64,000 nucleotides of DNA from positions 4,448,562 through 4,512,561 of the forward strand of contig OY755241.1 of the NCBI GenBank assembly GCA_963576725.1, read 5' to 3'. The notes below the pieces were generated by a model, which did not search any database, was not told the origin of the DNA, and saw only the letters and a program-made list of their open reading frames with translations. Source of the DNA: Azorinus chamasolen. Taxonomy: Eukaryota; Mollusca; Bivalvia; Cardiida; Solecurtidae. The position numbers and the translations under genes are program-made. Of this stretch, positions 62,305 through 64,000 are shown one piece after another (the stretch's first letter is position 1; each line of letters starts with the position of its first letter).

Positions 62305-64000
62305 ACTGCTCCGGTCCACAAAGTATAACTATAATGACAGAACCTGACCTTGTGATAATATTGGACAGCGATTCAGACTCAACCCAACCGCCCACTTCAG
62401 ATACATCAACACAGCCACCCAGGCCACCTGCGACTGTGTGTGACAGGCAGTTTGATAGTCAACTTGATGATGATGATCTGTTTGGCAGTCAAGTAGATTT
62501 GTTTGACAGTCTGTTTGACAAGTGTGTAAGTACATATGTGATTTTTATTTTATTGTTTTGTTGTTTGGGAAGGGGGGGGGGGGGGTTATGGGTGATAAAA
62601 AAAAAACAATGGCAGTATTTGAAACAGTAAATCATGATGATGTTATTCCAAACAATTTACTTTTATAATATAATAAGTTTAATAACATATGTAGTATATA
62701 AAAAATGCTGTTTGAATATTCATCGATGAAAGTTTATGAAAACAAACATATTATAAAAAATATAAATACAAAAGAATCAGAATGCTAACTGCACTTTTTT
62801 CCTGTACTGAAAATGAAACAGAATAATTACAAAGTGGTATAGATGTGGAATAGAATATAGAAAGCACACTAGAAAGTGTGGTATCTGGGCTCAAGATACC
62901 ATGCTAGTTTCAACCTATGGCTAAGTAGGTTAAAAATACACTCTTTTTTATGAAATGTACTTAATTTCAGGATAGCCCAGTATTTCCACTGAAGAGAAAG
63001 AGAAGACAGTCCTCATCATCATTTGAAGAGGAAGAAGAAGAAGAAAGTAGATTAGTTGTAAGTATTCATAGTTACCTCAACTGTATATATAAATAAGGAT
63101 TTTGCTTTCTGTTAAAAGTGTATGCTTTTGCAGTGCATTACTGTCATGCTTCATAAGTAGAAACAATAGTCCAAATGTTTGATCTAGACCAGCAAATAGA
63201 TGCTCAACACTAAAAACAGAATTCTTCCCTTTCTATCAAGTAAATATCATTTGGTTAGTTTGATCAGGGCTCCAGATAAGGTGGAGTGAATTCAACAAAT
63301 CCTATGTGCTACTAGGAATGTGTCGAAGATATGGTTCTGAGTAGTGACACCATAGGGTTAACTTAATTCAGAAATAAAGAATAATTTTGACATACTCCCC
63401 TTATGTGGAGCCTTTTTTGATATAATGAAAATCTAAATGTTGGTCTAGGTCTTTCTGCTGTAGTAAACTGTAACCACCATATTAGGCCCCTTTGACACAT
63501 TTTTGCCTGAACTTTTTAGTCTTTTGTAAATTAACCAAAGTTTGAAATAGCAATGCAGCTCACATGGCTGTTTAAAAAACGCTTTTTGATTTGGATCTGC
63601 ATGGTTGACTTGAAAAAAAAAGAGATCAAAATTTGAAGTCTTAGAAGTCTTTTAAATATATCTCCTATTACAATATATCTGCTCCATTGAATAAATTGGA
63701 AGAATGGCTATTAGCTCAGGCAAAATATGGGTTAACTCCTTCTTTTATACATGGTATTATTTAAGCTTAGTTCTGGAATCCTGAATTGTTCATATTTAAC
63801 TCTTAAGACTTTGCACGCTAGCGGTGAAATAATGATTTCCTTTGCAAACAGTTTGGATCCAGATGAGATGCTGTGTAACACAGCATCTTGCAGCTTCTCA
63901 TCAGGATCCAAACTGTTTGTCACTCTGATGGTATAAATAATTTTGAAAAAAAGTTTTTTAAAAATCTTAATTTTAGGACAGTAGCAGACAACAATTGTTG
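62305..64000 (+). CDS. First coding exons of a gene with a SUMO-interacting motif, 3' part beyond the window
   Basis: Exon 1 (62305-62525) follows TTTTTGCCACAG, has ATG at 62334 and ends TGT|GTAAGTAC. Exon 2 is 62971-63057 (TTAATTTCAG| ... |GTAAGTATT). Exon 3 starts at 63977 and leaves the window. All junctions are phase 0. The protein starts MTEPDLVIILDSDSDSTQPP. The VIILDSDSDS core is a textbook SUMO-interacting motif: hydrophobic residues followed by acidic and Ser residues. Then come a Pro/Thr/Ser-rich stretch, a repeated acidic DSQLDDDD / GSQVDLFDSLFD segment, a basic nuclear-localisation-like PLKRKRRQ, and SSSSFEEEEEEE. These features suggest a nuclear regulatory, repair or ubiquitin-pathway protein. 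I cannot name it from 101 residues. Confidence 0.7.
63846..63923. repeat. Hairpin in an intron of the SIM-motif gene
   Basis: AAACAGTTTGGATCCAGATG-AGATGCTG and CAGCATCTTGCAGCTTCTCA-TCAGGATCCAAACTGTTT fold on each other. It is the GATCC-type variant of the short hairpin family, also at 34.2 kb. Confidence 0.75.

Overview
This is AT-rich animal DNA with spliced genes and no bacterial features. It looks like an intergenic, transposon-dense stretch of a marine invertebrate genome, most likely a bivalve mollusc. The reasons are the mix of PIF/Harbinger, hAT, Ty3/Gypsy, RNase-H LINE and Penelope-like remnants, the many short palindromic MITEs, and several families of mobile elements built around arrays of 130-165 bp repeats. 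The species cannot be named from the sequence. Only one plausible host gene is visible, at the right edge.

Layout. 1-1.1 kb: two linked minus-strand ORFs of unknown function. 1.26-4.4 kb: 3' half of a Ty3/Gypsy element with a separate zinc-finger ORF after pol, and an LTR. 4.66-8.47 kb: a four-exon HARBI1-like pseudogene. 8.67-10.1 kb: a repeat array rich in nuclear-receptor half sites. 11.27-23.65 kb: a three-layer nest. A Penelope-like reverse-transcriptase copy is split by an internally deleted Harbinger element (12419-23462), which is itself split by a 10.2 kb element flanked by TTAA (13146-23330). 25-29.7 kb: two tRNA-like SINE pieces and a 5'-truncated RNase-H LINE. 30.9-33.9 kb: two more repeat-array elements. 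34-40 kb: MITEs and retroelement 3' ends. 40.4-43.3 kb: a decayed transposase-like gene split by a repeat-carrying element. 45-57 kb: HARBI1 and hAT fragments, recent tandem duplications and three more repeat-carrying elements. 57.5-61.5 kb: MITEs and little else. 61.5-64 kb: promoter-like DNA and the first exons of a gene with a SUMO-interacting motif.

The most interesting object is the 10.2 kb element. It has imperfect terminal inverted repeats, repeated GATCGGGAGAC-type motifs near both ends, and an apparent TTAA target duplication. It carries three intact-looking genes: a minus-strand protein of 741 aa (about 904 aa if a second exon is joined) with zinc-binding motifs and a possible RNase-H-like core, probably the transposase; a plus-strand protein of about 242 aa ending in a PHD-like finger; and a plus-strand 154 aa HIRAN-domain protein. 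The first two genes are interlocked in antisense, each having an exon inside the other's intron. Their introns hold several MITEs while the coding exons stay open. I do not recognise this gene combination as a named transposon superfamily.
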